Positions 17,265 through 25,728 of a DNA stretch of 43,344 nt are shown here, one piece after another. Origin of the DNA: Chitinophagales bacterium. GTDB lineage: Bacteria; Bacteroidota; Bacteroidia; Chitinophagales; Saprospiraceae. The notes under the pieces were generated by a model. It ran no database searches. It was given only the letters and a program-made list of their open reading frames with translations, and had not been told where the DNA came from. Location: positions 1 to 43,344 of the forward strand of contig JAKSDI010000198.1 of NCBI GenBank assembly GCA_022360175.1, in the 5' to 3' direction. A program made the translations under genes and the position numbers. Each line of letters starts with the position of its first letter. Positions within the stretch are counted from its first letter, which is position 1.

Positions 17265-18656
17265 ATGTTTCGATTTAAGAAATTGCCAGACACTTTATTA
17301 ATCCTATTGGGTATTTTGCTAATCTTCGTTGTCCTTACCTGGATCGTTCCGGCTGGAGAGTTTGATCGGGAAATGATTGGAAATCGCTCCGTAGTGATTC
17401 CTGGTTCTTATCAGAAAGTGGAGGCTCAACCCCAGGGTATTGGCGCATTCTTGATGGCTCCAATTAAAGGCTTTGTCGGAGCTGCTCACATTATCGCTTT
17501 TGTTTTTTTAGTGGGAGGAGCCTTTGCAATTATTACCCGGACGGGGGCAGTCGACGCAGGTTTGCAAAATGTGATACGCAACAGTCAACGCAATCCCAGG
17601 TTAAAGAAATGGATCATCCCGATCATCATGCTTTTGTTTTCAGTTGCAGGTGCAACTTTTGGAATGAGTGAAGAAGTCCTCGTTTTTGTACTTATTACCA
17701 TCCCCTTATCAATGGCACTGGGGTATGACTCTATTGTGGGGGTCGCTATTTCTTTTGTTGGGGCCGGAGCGGGTTTTGCCGGTGCCTTTTTGAATCCATT
17801 TACAATTGGGGTGGCTCAGGGGATTGCTGAATTACCACCGTTTAGTGGGATGGAATACCGATTGTTAGTATGGCTGATTATGACCCTGGTAGCGATCGTT
17901 TTTGTAATGCGCTATATTGCAAAGATTGAAAAAGATCCTTCTCGAAGCCCTGTCTATAGTATTGATCAAAAAAGGGATTTATCAAAACTAATGATTACCG
18001 AACAATTAGAATTAACACCACGTAGAAAATGGATCATTGCTTTATTGTTTGGGGCTATTATAGCTTTGATGATTGGAGCGAGCCAATACGGCTGGTATAT
18101 TGACGAAATTACGGGCTTATTTATTGGTTTAGGGATATTAGCAGCTATTATAGGAAGCTTGTCGGCAGAGGAAGCAATAGAAGCCTTTAAGGAAGGAGCA
18201 AAAGAAATGTTGACTCCCGCTTTGGTTATAGCTTTCGCTAAAGGATTGATTGTCATAGCCTCCGACGGGAAAATTATCGATACTATTTTAAATGGGATTG
18301 CTTCAACAACAGAAGGATTACCTAAAGTAGTAAGCGTTGAGATGATGTTTATTCTGCAAAGCTTTTTGAACCTCTTTGTACCTTCCGGAAGTGGACAGGC
18401 GGCTCTGACTATGCCAATTATGGCTCCGTTGAGTGATTTGTTGGAGGTAGGAAGGCAAACTGCTGTACTGGCTTTTCAATTTGGTGATGGTTTATCTAAT
18501 TTAATTATCCCTACTAGTGGCGTAACAATGGGAGTGTTAGCCATTGCAGATATCCCTTATGATAAATGGTTGAAATGGATGCTGCCATTGTTCTTATGGA
18601 TGTCGATTGTTGCTATGATTTTATTGGCAGCCCCTCTTTTCTTTTCAGTTTGGTAA
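17265..18656 (+). CDS. YfcC-family (AbgT/ArcD-like) membrane transporter
   Basis: A 463-residue integral membrane protein with about 11-12 hydrophobic segments. Typical YfcC features are the opening LPDTLLILLGILLIFVVLTW followed by IVPAGEFDRE, the GATFGMSEEVLVFV segment, the VGAGAGFAGAFLNPFTIGVA loop, and the FVPSGSGQAALTMPIMAPL and TSGVTMGVLAIADIPYDKW segments. Family members are predicted to carry C4-dicarboxylates, basic amino acids or short peptides; biochemical assignments are few. It lies 41 bp downstream of the secreted cyanophycinase-like gene in the same direction, so it is probably co-transcribed and may take up the amino acids or dipeptides that enzyme releases. It is convergent with the acyltransferase gene. 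Confidence 0.88.
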   Translation: MFRFKKLPDTLLILLGILLIFVVLTWIVPAGEFDREMIGNRSVVIPGSYQKVEAQPQGIGAFLMAPIKGFVGAAHIIAFVFLVGGAFAIITRTGAVDAGLQNVIRNSQRNPRLKKWIIPIIMLLFSVAGATFGMSEEVLVFVLITIPLSMALGYDSIVGVAISFVGAGAGFAGAFLNPFTIGVAQGIAELPPFSGMEYRLLVWLIMTLVAIVFVMRYIAKIEKDPSRSPVYSIDQKRDLSKLMITEQLELTPRRKWIIALLFGAIIALMIGASQYGWYIDEITGLFIGLGILAAIIGSLSAEEAIEAFKEGAKEMLTPALVIAFAKGLIVIASDGKIIDTILNGIASTTEGLPKVVSVEMMFILQSFLNLFVPSGSGQAALTMPIMAPLSDLLEVGRQTAVLAFQFGDGLSNLIIPTSGVTMGVLAIADIPYDKWLKWMLPLFLWMSIVAMILLAAPLFFSVW

Positions 18657-18712
18657 AAGAAAAATAATCAACTTAATTAGATCATGAAAGCTTCATTTAA
18701 GGAAGAGGAGGT

Positions 18713-19594
18713 TTAGTTTGCCACATTACTAGCTTCTTCTCTTTTCCTTTTCCACCTTTTGTGTGTCCATAACCAATAGGTAGGATCTTGGCGGATTTCT
18801 TCTTCCAGCATTCGGGTGTGTTTTTCGGTGATGGCACCATATGCTTGTTCTGTAGGGTTTTCTATAGCTACTTCAAACCTTATTTCATAGTGGCCTCGTT
18901 TAACCTTTTTAACCCAACCGAACACTACTGGGAAATTATAAAGCTGTGCATAGCGTTCTACGCCAAAAAGAACAGCTGTATCCTGATTGAGAAATTCCAT
19001 CCAATAAGCTCTTTTGCTATTTGAAGGGGATTGGTCTGTCGCCAATATAATACAGCAAGGCTCTTCCTGAGCTTCTTCAAAAGCCTTTTTATTTTTTTCC
19101 TTTGGTATAAGCTCCATTCCTAATTGCCCTCGGCTATTTTTCATTTTTGCATCGAAAAACGCATTGCGTAATGGCTTATATATGGCGAGTAAGCGTTGAG
19201 GTACCTGAGCTGCCATTGCTGTAGCTGCCATTTCCCAGTTATTATAATGCCCGGCAGCAAGTATGACGCTTTGTCCTTTTTTGTAAAAGGCGTCACATAC
19301 CTCTGGATTTACCACTTTGACCCTACGGAGTAATTCTTCTTTGGTAATACTAAAAGAACGAATGGTTTCTACTATAATATCACAAAAGTGGCGATAAAAA
19401 TCAGCACAAATCTTTTCAACTTCTATCGCTGATTTTTCTGGAAAGGAATTGCTAATATTATTCCAGACTACTTTCTTTCTATACTTAAAAGTTCGGTATA
19501 GTATAAAGTAGATCCCATCTGAAAGCAAATATAGAATGCTCATGGGCAAGAGAGAAAGAGGTTTGATTAATAAGTAGTAGAATATAGCAGACAT
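18713..19594 (-). CDS. LpxL/HtrB-type lipid A acyltransferase family protein
   Basis: A 293-residue inner-membrane acyltransferase of the lysophospholipid acyltransferase superfamily. Such enzymes add secondary acyl chains to Kdo-lipid A; in Bacteroidota related members may make other acylated lipids. An N-terminal membrane anchor (residues 5-35) precedes the HX4E active-site motif GHYNNWE (His116 to Glu121), then GMELIPKEKN and a LATDQSPSN segment equivalent to the DQ region of LpxL. The C-terminus YWLWTHKRWKR is typical of the family. The start at 19594 gives a normal N-terminus. It stands alone between a convergent transporter and the divergent SprB-OmpA gene, and fits with kdsB as part of outer-membrane lipid synthesis. 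Confidence 0.92.
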   Translation of the reverse strand: MSAIFYYLLIKPLSLLPMSILYLLSDGIYFILYRTFKYRKKVVWNNISNSFPEKSAIEVEKICADFYRHFCDIIVETIRSFSITKEELLRRVKVVNPEVCDAFYKKGQSVILAAGHYNNWEMAATAMAAQVPQRLLAIYKPLRNAFFDAKMKNSRGQLGMELIPKEKNKKAFEEAQEEPCCIILATDQSPSNSKRAYWMEFLNQDTAVLFGVERYAQLYNFPVVFGWVKKVKRGHYEIRFEVAIENPTEQAYGAITEKHTRMLEEEIRQDPTYWLWTHKRWKRKREEASNVAN

Positions 19595-19619
19595 GTGATG
19601 TTTTATTATTCCCTGGTAA

Positions 19620-19697
19620 CTTCGCAGTGAAGCATTTTATATAGAATATGTTTAAAGCTCAAAAGTTGGGCCTTTAACTATATTTTAAGCTGCGAAG
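19620..19697. repeat. 78-bp interrupted palindrome between divergent genes
   Basis: Three nested complementary pairs lie in order: CTTCGCAG (19620-19627) with CTGCGAAG (19690-19697), ATATAG (19639-19644) with CTATAT (19678-19683), and TTAAAG (19652-19657) with CTTTAA (19672-19677). It starts 26 bp upstream of the acyltransferase start and lies about 110 bp upstream of the SprB-OmpA start. Both genes point away from it, so it is not an ordinary terminator. It could be a protein-binding site or a leader RNA fold. Confidence 0.6.
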
Positions 19698-19778
19698 ATA
19701 AACAGGAGTATAACACAATCAATAAAATCTCTTCTTTTTCGTTTGGGTAGATTAGAAGTTATGTTGACAAAGAACTAT

Positions 19779-19786
19779 TACCTTTG
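19779..19786 (+). promoter_or_regulatory. Bacteroidota -7 box (TACCTTTG) for the SprB-OmpA gene
   Basis: An exact TAnnTTTG match 21 bp upstream of the ATG at 19808. This position supports the ATG start over an upstream in-frame TTG at 19784, which lies inside the box. No -33 TTG with standard spacing was seen. Confidence 0.45.
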
Positions 19787-19807
19787 CGGAAAATTTGGAA
19801 TAATACT

Positions 19808-22800
19808 ATGAGTGTTTTTAAATATCTACTTTTTCTACTGACGATCTCTACCCAATTAGTAGCACAGCAAAATATGAAAGTGATTCGCTCTCAGGTTGTT
19901 CCCTGGAGTAGTCCTGTAACTAATATTTTTGTTGATCCTGCAAATAATAATAAATGGGTGGCGCATAAGCGCGAATTATCCAAGGTATACGCCTTAAGCC
20001 TGGCGGCACAGGTTAATATGGAGCCGGGCGAACAATCTCTTGCTTTTTATAAAGGAGGTAATAAACACCTCACCTGGCAAGAATCGGACTTAAGAAATGC
20101 TGTGGGCGATATATTTGATGAAGATAATTATGTGAGTGCTGGTTATTATCATGAAGAAAGAGATGAACTTTGGTTGGGAACAACTCAAACAGGGATATTT
20201 AAATTTAAAACAAAGCCCTCTCTGCAATTAATAGAACAACTAACAAGTAGTAATTCCAAGTTGCGCTCCAATCAAATCAATGATATGGCGATGGATACCA
20301 GAGGGCGTTTTTGGATCGCCACTGATGATGGCGCCATTATTATAGAAGGAGGACGTTGGGAGTTAATTGAAAAAGGCCTCCTAATTGAAGCAATCGCTGT
20401 ACAGGATAATAAAATCTGGATGATGGGAGATGGCTTCGTAGGGCCTGTTAATAGCCGAAAAACCTGGGTAATACTGGATATCCCTGGTCAGAATATTGAA
20501 GGAGAAATCAAAGATATCGCTATTGATATATATGGACAAATCTGGATTGCTTCGGAGATCATTACCCGATACAATGAAACGGAGGAAACATATACTGTAT
20601 TTGGTCCAGCTCAGGAGTATACCAGCCAGTTTGCTACTGCAATTGTAGCTGATCAGGAAGGTACGGTATGGGTTGGCACAAGAGATAAAGGCTTGTATGT
20701 TATTCAGGAAGGGGATGCCTTTGTAGCAGCCTGTCTAATTGACAAACCACTCGATTGTAATGGAAATGGAAAAGATGCTGCCCTGAATGTAGAAGTAAGT
20801 GGTGGCACCCCTCCCTATCAATATGCCTGGACAGGAGGATTGAACGGAGCTAAACCGACAGAAGTTGCTGCTGGTTCTTATGAGGTGACCGTCACTGATA
20901 GTAAAGGAAATCAGGCAGAATCCTTTGTCACTTTATTAGATCTAAGTGTAAAGGCTACTGTCAAAATGGATAAAACGGCTGATAACGGCGCGGCAAATGG
21001 TGCGGCCACTGTTACAGTAGAAGGAGGACAACCTCCATACCAATATCAATGGGATAATGGAGCATCAACGAACACTGTTTCCAATTTATCACCCGGTGAA
21101 CATAGTGTGACAATTGCAGATAAAGCTAATTGCCAAACAGTAGCTAATGTACGCATAACAGAAGATGCTGCTGCTTTGATTTTTGAAGCCAATTTGGTAC
21201 AACCAGATTGTGCAGAAGACCCCTCTGCTTCTATTAATTTAGTCGTATCTGGTGGAACTCCGCCTTATGCTTATACCTGGGATCAGGAAGGTTTGGAAGG
21301 GGCTAGTGTTAATGGTTTGTCACCAGGCGTTTATCAAGTGGTGATAAGTGATGCTGCCAATCAAAAAAAGACCTATCTGGCTCGAATTATTGGCCCGGAA
21401 CCTATAGAGTTAAGAGCACTTGTTGAATCGCCGGCATCTACCGGAAATAATGACGGACAGGCTAGTGTACAAGCCAATGGAGGAGCAGCACCTTATACTT
21501 ATCAGTGGGATAATGGGGAGACAACAGCTCTTGCAAAAAGATTATCGCCAGGTGAGCATACTGTAACAATTACAGATCAAAAAGGCTGTACTGCTACTGC
21601 AACAGTTACAATTACAGAAGATATATTGCCTCTTCAACTTAGCTTCGAACAAATTAAAGGTATTGATTGCCAGGGCGAAAAAGATGCAACATTAAAAGTA
21701 GTACCTCGTGGAGGGAAAGCTCCTTTCACCTATGCATGGGAAGGACTGGAAACTACTGCGCAGGAAGCTTCTGGTTTATCAGCAGGAACCTATGTCGTTT
21801 TGGTTACTGATGCAAGTGGGCAACAAACTACAGGTGAGGGCAATGTGACTGAACCTGAAAGGTTGGAAATCGTAGCGGTTCAGGAAAATCCGGCAAATAC
21901 TGGTCAAAATGATGGAAGAGCGATTGTGAATATTCAAGGTGGTACAGGGCCATTCAAATATCGTTGGGATAACCAAATTACGGAAGCTAATAATCGAACA
22001 CTTAGCCCTGGATTACATAATGTTACGGTAGAGGACGCGAATGCTTGTACTGCTATCACTAGTGTAGAAATAGGAGAGGAGATACAACCTCTTAATCTGG
22101 AATTAACCACAGAAAAAGCATTATCCTGTCATGATGACAATACTGCTATATTAAAAGCAGAAGTGCGAGGAGGAAAGCTTCCTTATACCTATCGTTGGGT
22201 AGGTGTAGAAGCAGCGGATGCTACTGCTGTTAATCTAGGAGCAGGTAATTATAAAGTGATTGTTCAAGATGCAAGTGGGCTTGAAAAAGAGGCAGCAATA
22301 AACCTGACAGCTCCAGCTGAATTAAAAGCTGTTGTTAGCCTCACCAGCCCTGCTAGCACAGGAAATGCTGATGGAGAAGCGATGGTTGATGTTAGTGGTG
22401 GTACGGCTCCTTATACCTATGCCTGGTCATCCGGAGCAAATGGAGAGATAGCAAAAGGATTAGCACCAGGTACACAAACTATCACCATCACAGATGCTAA
22501 TGCCTGTACGGTAACAGGGCAGGTAGAAGTAAGTGAAAATATCCTTCCATTACAATTGAGCTTAGAGGAAGTAGAACCTGTAAGGTGTAAAGATGGCAAT
22601 GAAGGATATTTGAAAGCTGTTGTTCGTGGGGGTAAACCTCCTTATGCTTATGGCTGGAGCCATAATAGTTTGAATAGTCCCGATGCCAAAGAATTAATAG
22701 CAGGCGAATACTCATTGACCGTTACAGATATTCAGGAAACACAGCAAGTTTTTAGTTATAATCTACAAGAACCAGATAAATTGAAGGTGACTGCTACTGT

Positions 22801-23842
22801 TGTAGCTCCTGCCAGCACAGGAAATGCTGATGGAAAGGCTAAAGTGGAAGCGAGTGGTGGCACAGGAGCCTATGTTTATGAATGGCAAAATGGATCAACT
22901 GGAGCCATTGCTGAAAATCTTGCTCCAGGTTTTCACCGAATTCTGGTTAAAGATGAAAGAGGGTGTGAAGCAAGTGTGACTTTTGAAGTAAGTGAAAATA
23001 TATTACCACTGGAAATGAGCCTTGCAAATACACAATCATTGAGCTGTGCAGGGCAAAATGATGCTAGCATCGTAGCGGAAGTGTCAGGCGGTAAACCACC
23101 TTATAATTTTGCATGGAATCAATCTCGGCTTTCTGGTGATCAACTTACTCAATTAGGCCCGGGAACATACGAACTTACTTTGACCGATGCACTAGGTACT
23201 TCTAAAACGGCTAGTATAGAGATTCCTGCATTGGAATCACTAAGCGTAGCCATAACAGATAATAAACCCGCAATGAGTGATACAAGTGAAGATGGTAAAG
23301 CTACAGCTTCTGTCAGCGGTGGTACCCCTCCGTATCAATATCAATGGGATGATGGAGCTACATCTGTTTCGGTTGAAAACCTTTCCATTGGCCAGCATGC
23401 TGTCACAATAACAGATGCTAATGGCTGTACAGCGACTGCTAACTTTGAAACAGCTGAGCGTATCATGAAGGAATTGGCATCAGGAGCTCTTCGTTCTGGG
23501 CAGACTATCAATATGCAAAAGCTTCAATTTGATGCTGATAGTACCAAAATCAGAGAGGATGCTCGGCCAATATTGGATGAAGTATATCAATTTCTAAAAG
23601 AGAATCCTGCGATTGTTGTTGAAATCGGAGGGCATACAAATAATTTGCCGCCACCTGCATATTGTGATAGCTTATCTACTGCCAGAGCTAAAGCAGTAGC
23701 TGAATATATTGTTTTGCAGGGAATTGATTCCAAACGGGTTTATTATCAGGGATATGGAAAACGCAAACCATTGTTTACTAATAAAACCGTAGATGGACGA
23801 AGGCGCAATCAACGAGTGGAAATCAAAATTTTAAGATTGTAA
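19808..23842 (+). CDS. Giant propeller / SprB-repeat / OmpA-domain surface protein
   Basis: About 1344 residues from the ATG at 19808, which starts a signal peptide (MSVFKYLLFLLTISTQLVAQ). Residues 30-305 form propeller-like blades of the Reg_prop kind (DELWLGTTQTGIFKF, GRFWIATDDGAIIIEGG, GQIWIASEIITRYN, GTVWVGTRDKGLYVIQ). Residues 308-1219 hold twelve SprB-type repeats with the core GGxPPYxYxW, then LxPGxYxVxVTDAxG. Residues 1220-1344 form an OmpA C-terminal domain (LQFDADSTKIR, STARAKAVAEYIV, GYGKRKPLFTN, RRRNQRVEIKIL). The position usually holding the peptidoglycan-binding Asp (GHTD) is Asn here (GGHTNN), while the Arg of TARAKAV is kept. No T9SS domain ends the protein, so it probably anchors in the envelope. 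An adhesin or scaffold role is inferred. Confidence 0.92.
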   Translation: MSVFKYLLFLLTISTQLVAQQNMKVIRSQVVPWSSPVTNIFVDPANNNKWVAHKRELSKVYALSLAAQVNMEPGEQSLAFYKGGNKHLTWQESDLRNAVGDIFDEDNYVSAGYYHEERDELWLGTTQTGIFKFKTKPSLQLIEQLTSSNSKLRSNQINDMAMDTRGRFWIATDDGAIIIEGGRWELIEKGLLIEAIAVQDNKIWMMGDGFVGPVNSRKTWVILDIPGQNIEGEIKDIAIDIYGQIWIASEIITRYNETEETYTVFGPAQEYTSQFATAIVADQEGTVWVGTRDKGLYVIQEGDAFVAACLIDKPLDCNGNGKDAALNVEVSGGTPPYQYAWTGGLNGAKPTEVAAGSYEVTVTDSKGNQAESFVTLLDLSVKATVKMDKTADNGAANGAATVTVEGGQPPYQYQWDNGASTNTVSNLSPGEHSVTIADKANCQTVANVRITEDAAALIFEANLVQPDCAEDPSASINLVVSGGTPPYAYTWDQEGLEGASVNGLSPGVYQVVISDAANQKKTYLARIIGPEPIELRALVESPASTGNNDGQASVQANGGAAPYTYQWDNGETTALAKRLSPGEHTVTITDQKGCTATATVTITEDILPLQLSFEQIKGIDCQGEKDATLKVVPRGGKAPFTYAWEGLETTAQEASGLSAGTYVVLVTDASGQQTTGEGNVTEPERLEIVAVQENPANTGQNDGRAIVNIQGGTGPFKYRWDNQITEANNRTLSPGLHNVTVEDANACTAITSVEIGEEIQPLNLELTTEKALSCHDDNTAILKAEVRGGKLPYTYRWVGVEAADATAVNLGAGNYKVIVQDASGLEKEAAINLTAPAELKAVVSLTSPASTGNADGEAMVDVSGGTAPYTYAWSSGANGEIAKGLAPGTQTITITDANACTVTGQVEVSENILPLQLSLEEVEPVRCKDGNEGYLKAVVRGGKPPYAYGWSHNSLNSPDAKELIAGEYSLTVTDIQETQQVFSYNLQEPDKLKVTATVVAPASTGNADGKAKVEASGGTGAYVYEWQNGSTGAIAENLAPGFHRILVKDERGCEASVTFEVSENILPLEMSLANTQSLSCAGQNDASIVAEVSGGKPPYNFAWNQSRLSGDQLTQLGPGTYELTLTDALGTSKTASIEIPALESLSVAITDNKPAMSDTSEDGKATASVSGGTPPYQYQWDDGATSVSVENLSIGQHAVTITDANGCTATANFETAERIMKELASGALRSGQTINMQKLQFDADSTKIREDARPILDEVYQFLKENPAIVVEIGGHTNNLPPPAYCDSLSTARAKAVAEYIVLQGIDSKRVYYQGYGKRKPLFTNKTVDGRRRNQRVEIKILRL
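20732..23464 (+). repeat. Twelve in-frame SprB-type repeats, six alternating A-B pairs
   Basis: Each repeat is about 75 codons. Type A starts with a Cys-containing segment (LDCNGNGKD, PDCAEDPS, IDCQGEKD, LSCHDDNT, VRCKDGNE, LSCAGQND). Type B starts with a TGNxDG-like segment and ends with a Cys (NC, GC or AC) before the xVxIxExI linker. A and B alternate without exception, so the real unit is about 150 residues. The fourth and fifth B repeats share a 21-base identical stretch (22355-22375 and 22814-22834), 459 bp or 153 codons apart, which points to fairly recent expansion by whole A-B units. Confidence 0.85.
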
Positions 23843-23932
23843 GCCCAATTAGAAATAGATGAGTGTGTCTAAATTATAGACAATCGATTTTATAGCCTGG
23901 GCAGGACTTTTGATCTTTACAGCTTGAAAATA

Positions 23933-23970
23933 ATAGCCAATACTTTCTGTGAAAAGACAGTATTGGCTAT
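23933..23970. terminator. Perfect 12-bp hairpin after the SprB-OmpA gene
   Basis: ATAGCCAATACT at 23933-23944 pairs perfectly with AGTATTGGCTAT at 23959-23970 around a 14-base loop. It lies 91 bp after the SprB-OmpA stop and 25 bp before the next start, so it could end the upstream transcript or lie in the leader of the M61 gene. There is no T-tract. Confidence 0.55.
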
Positions 23971-23995
23971 ATCACCTGACAAACTATAAAAGCGT

Positions 23996-25555
23996 ATGTT
24001 TCAAAAGTCATTATTCTTATTAGTTGCAACCTTATTATTGGGTTGTAATGCTTCGAAAAAATTATCGCGTAATACTGCGGAGAATGTATTCTACTCTTAT
24101 CAAACTAATCTGGCCCAACTCCAGGATGATAAACTTTCAGTAATTTTAAATATCCCTGGATTAGAAGAAAATACTGCAACTTATTGCTTCCCTAAAATTG
24201 TACCTGGCATCTATGGTGCTATGGATTTTGGGCAGTACGTTCAAAACCTGAAAGCATATGATAATGACGGTAATGAGTTGGCTGTTCGAAAGGCAGATGT
24301 CAATTGTTGGGAAATAGAAAGGGCTTCAGAGATAAGTACCATTACTTACGATGTAGATGATGTATTTGAAGTCTTCAATTTTAATTTCGGAAATACTTAT
24401 TACCGTTCTGCGGCAAGTACTTTTAGCGATAGTACTTTTATCATTAACAATAACTGCCTATTTGGCTATTTTAGAGGCTATACTGATAAAGCTTTTCAAA
24501 TCAGTATGGATAAGCCATCGGAATTATATGCAGCTACTAGTTTAATGAATACTTCCAGGCGTCCAGAACAAGATCTATTCACTGCCAGCAGTTATCACGA
24601 ATTGGTAGATAATCCAATTATGTATTCAGAACCTGATACTGCTATCATTTCTTTGCCCAACATCAGTGTGGAAGTTGCCTGCTTTTCTTCCTCTGGCCGT
24701 AATATTGCAAAAGACATTGCGAAACATATCGAACCCCTTTTGATCAATCAAACGGCTTATCTGAATAATCAATTGCCTGTTGATGAGTATACTTTCATCA
24801 TATATCACAATCTGAATACAGAACAAAATGGTTACATGGGAGATGGGCTGGAACACTCCAATTCCACGCTTATACTTTTTTACATGCCATTAGATATTGA
24901 TGTAATAAAAGAAAACATATATGGAATAGCCAGCCATGAATTTTTTCACATCTTGATGCCACTTGGCTTGCATTCGGAGGAAATTGAATACTATGATTTT
25001 AACCAGCCGGAATTTTCAAAACACCTGTGGTTATATGAAGGTATGACAGAATATTTTACGATGCATATGCCTATCACAACAGGAGCTCAGTCTTTAGATG
25101 AATTTACAGGTATTCTGGAAAGAAAAATAAGAGATATGGAAACTTTTAATACTGATTTATCTCTTACTGAACTTAGCAAGCAGCCTATGGAACATCAGGA
25201 TCAATATTACAATGTATATCTTAAAGGAGCTTTATTAAATCTTTGCCTGGACATCAGATTACGAGAATTGTCAAAGGGAAGCTATGGTGTCCAAAATTTG
25301 GTTGCGGATTTGACAGAGCAATACGGTAAAAATAAACCATTTAAAGATGATCAGCTATTTAGTGAAATGGTTGAAATAACTGGTTTTAATGAATTAGAAA
25401 GTTTTATCAATCATTATATTGACGGTACAACTCCTCTGCCTTTAGAAGAAATGTTAATGAAAGTTGGATTGAGGCTTGAGAATGGCCATGTTAAAACTAT
25501 AGAGACATTAACAAATCAGCAGCAGTTTATGAGGAAGGCCTGGATAAATCAGTAA
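23996..25555 (+). CDS. M61 family (glycyl aminopeptidase-like) zinc peptidase, lipoprotein
   Basis: A 519-residue lipoprotein with the signal MFQKSLFLLVATLLLGC (lipobox LLGC, Cys17). The N-terminal 220 residues match the beta-rich M61 N-domain (FPKIVPGIYGAMDFGQYVQN). The catalytic domain has SHEFFHILMPLGLHS, with zinc ligands His314 and His318 and Glu315 as base, then LWLYEGMTEYF with Glu348 as the third ligand. M61 peptidases remove N-terminal Gly or Ala; many Bacteroidota members are uncharacterised. They often end in a PDZ domain and reach about 600 residues, but this one stops soon after the catalytic domain, with no PDZ visible. It is convergent with the phospholipase gene. Confidence 0.9.
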   Translation: MFQKSLFLLVATLLLGCNASKKLSRNTAENVFYSYQTNLAQLQDDKLSVILNIPGLEENTATYCFPKIVPGIYGAMDFGQYVQNLKAYDNDGNELAVRKADVNCWEIERASEISTITYDVDDVFEVFNFNFGNTYYRSAASTFSDSTFIINNNCLFGYFRGYTDKAFQISMDKPSELYAATSLMNTSRRPEQDLFTASSYHELVDNPIMYSEPDTAIISLPNISVEVACFSSSGRNIAKDIAKHIEPLLINQTAYLNNQLPVDEYTFIIYHNLNTEQNGYMGDGLEHSNSTLILFYMPLDIDVIKENIYGIASHEFFHILMPLGLHSEEIEYYDFNQPEFSKHLWLYEGMTEYFTMHMPITTGAQSLDEFTGILERKIRDMETFNTDLSLTELSKQPMEHQDQYYNVYLKGALLNLCLDIRLRELSKGSYGVQNLVADLTEQYGKNKPFKDDQLFSEMVEITGFNELESFINHYIDGTTPLPLEEMLMKVGLRLENGHVKTIETLTNQQQFMRKAWINQ

Positions 25556-25661
25556 CAATATGTGATAAATCAAGACATTCCTTTCTGGAAGATTCGCAAT
25601 TTGTAGCAAAAATTACGAAGGATTGAGTCGTTTATCAGATGTGAAAACAATCATAAAAAGT

Positions 25662-25695
25662 AAGAGGCTGCGCCTTAAACAAGACGTAGCCTCTT
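25662..25695. terminator. Bidirectional terminator hairpin between the M61 and PI-PLC genes
   Basis: AAGAGGCTGCG at 25662-25672 pairs with CGTAGCCTCTT at 25685-25695, with one mismatch and a 12-base loop. Read leftward, the stem is followed by ACTTTTTATG, a modest T-tract, consistent with ending the phospholipase transcript. The position between convergent stops supports use in both directions. Confidence 0.75.
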
Positions 25696-25728
25696 AATCA
25701 ATAGAGCATTAGAGCTACATGAATGGAA

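Noticed and set aside
19784-19807. TTG start for the SprB-OmpA gene at 19784
   Set aside because: It lies inside a TAnnTTTG promoter box, and the ATG at 19808 begins a clean signal peptide.
20732-23464. CRISPR-like or mobile repeats
   Set aside because: The repeats are coding, in frame and diverged at DNA level as expected for protein domains.
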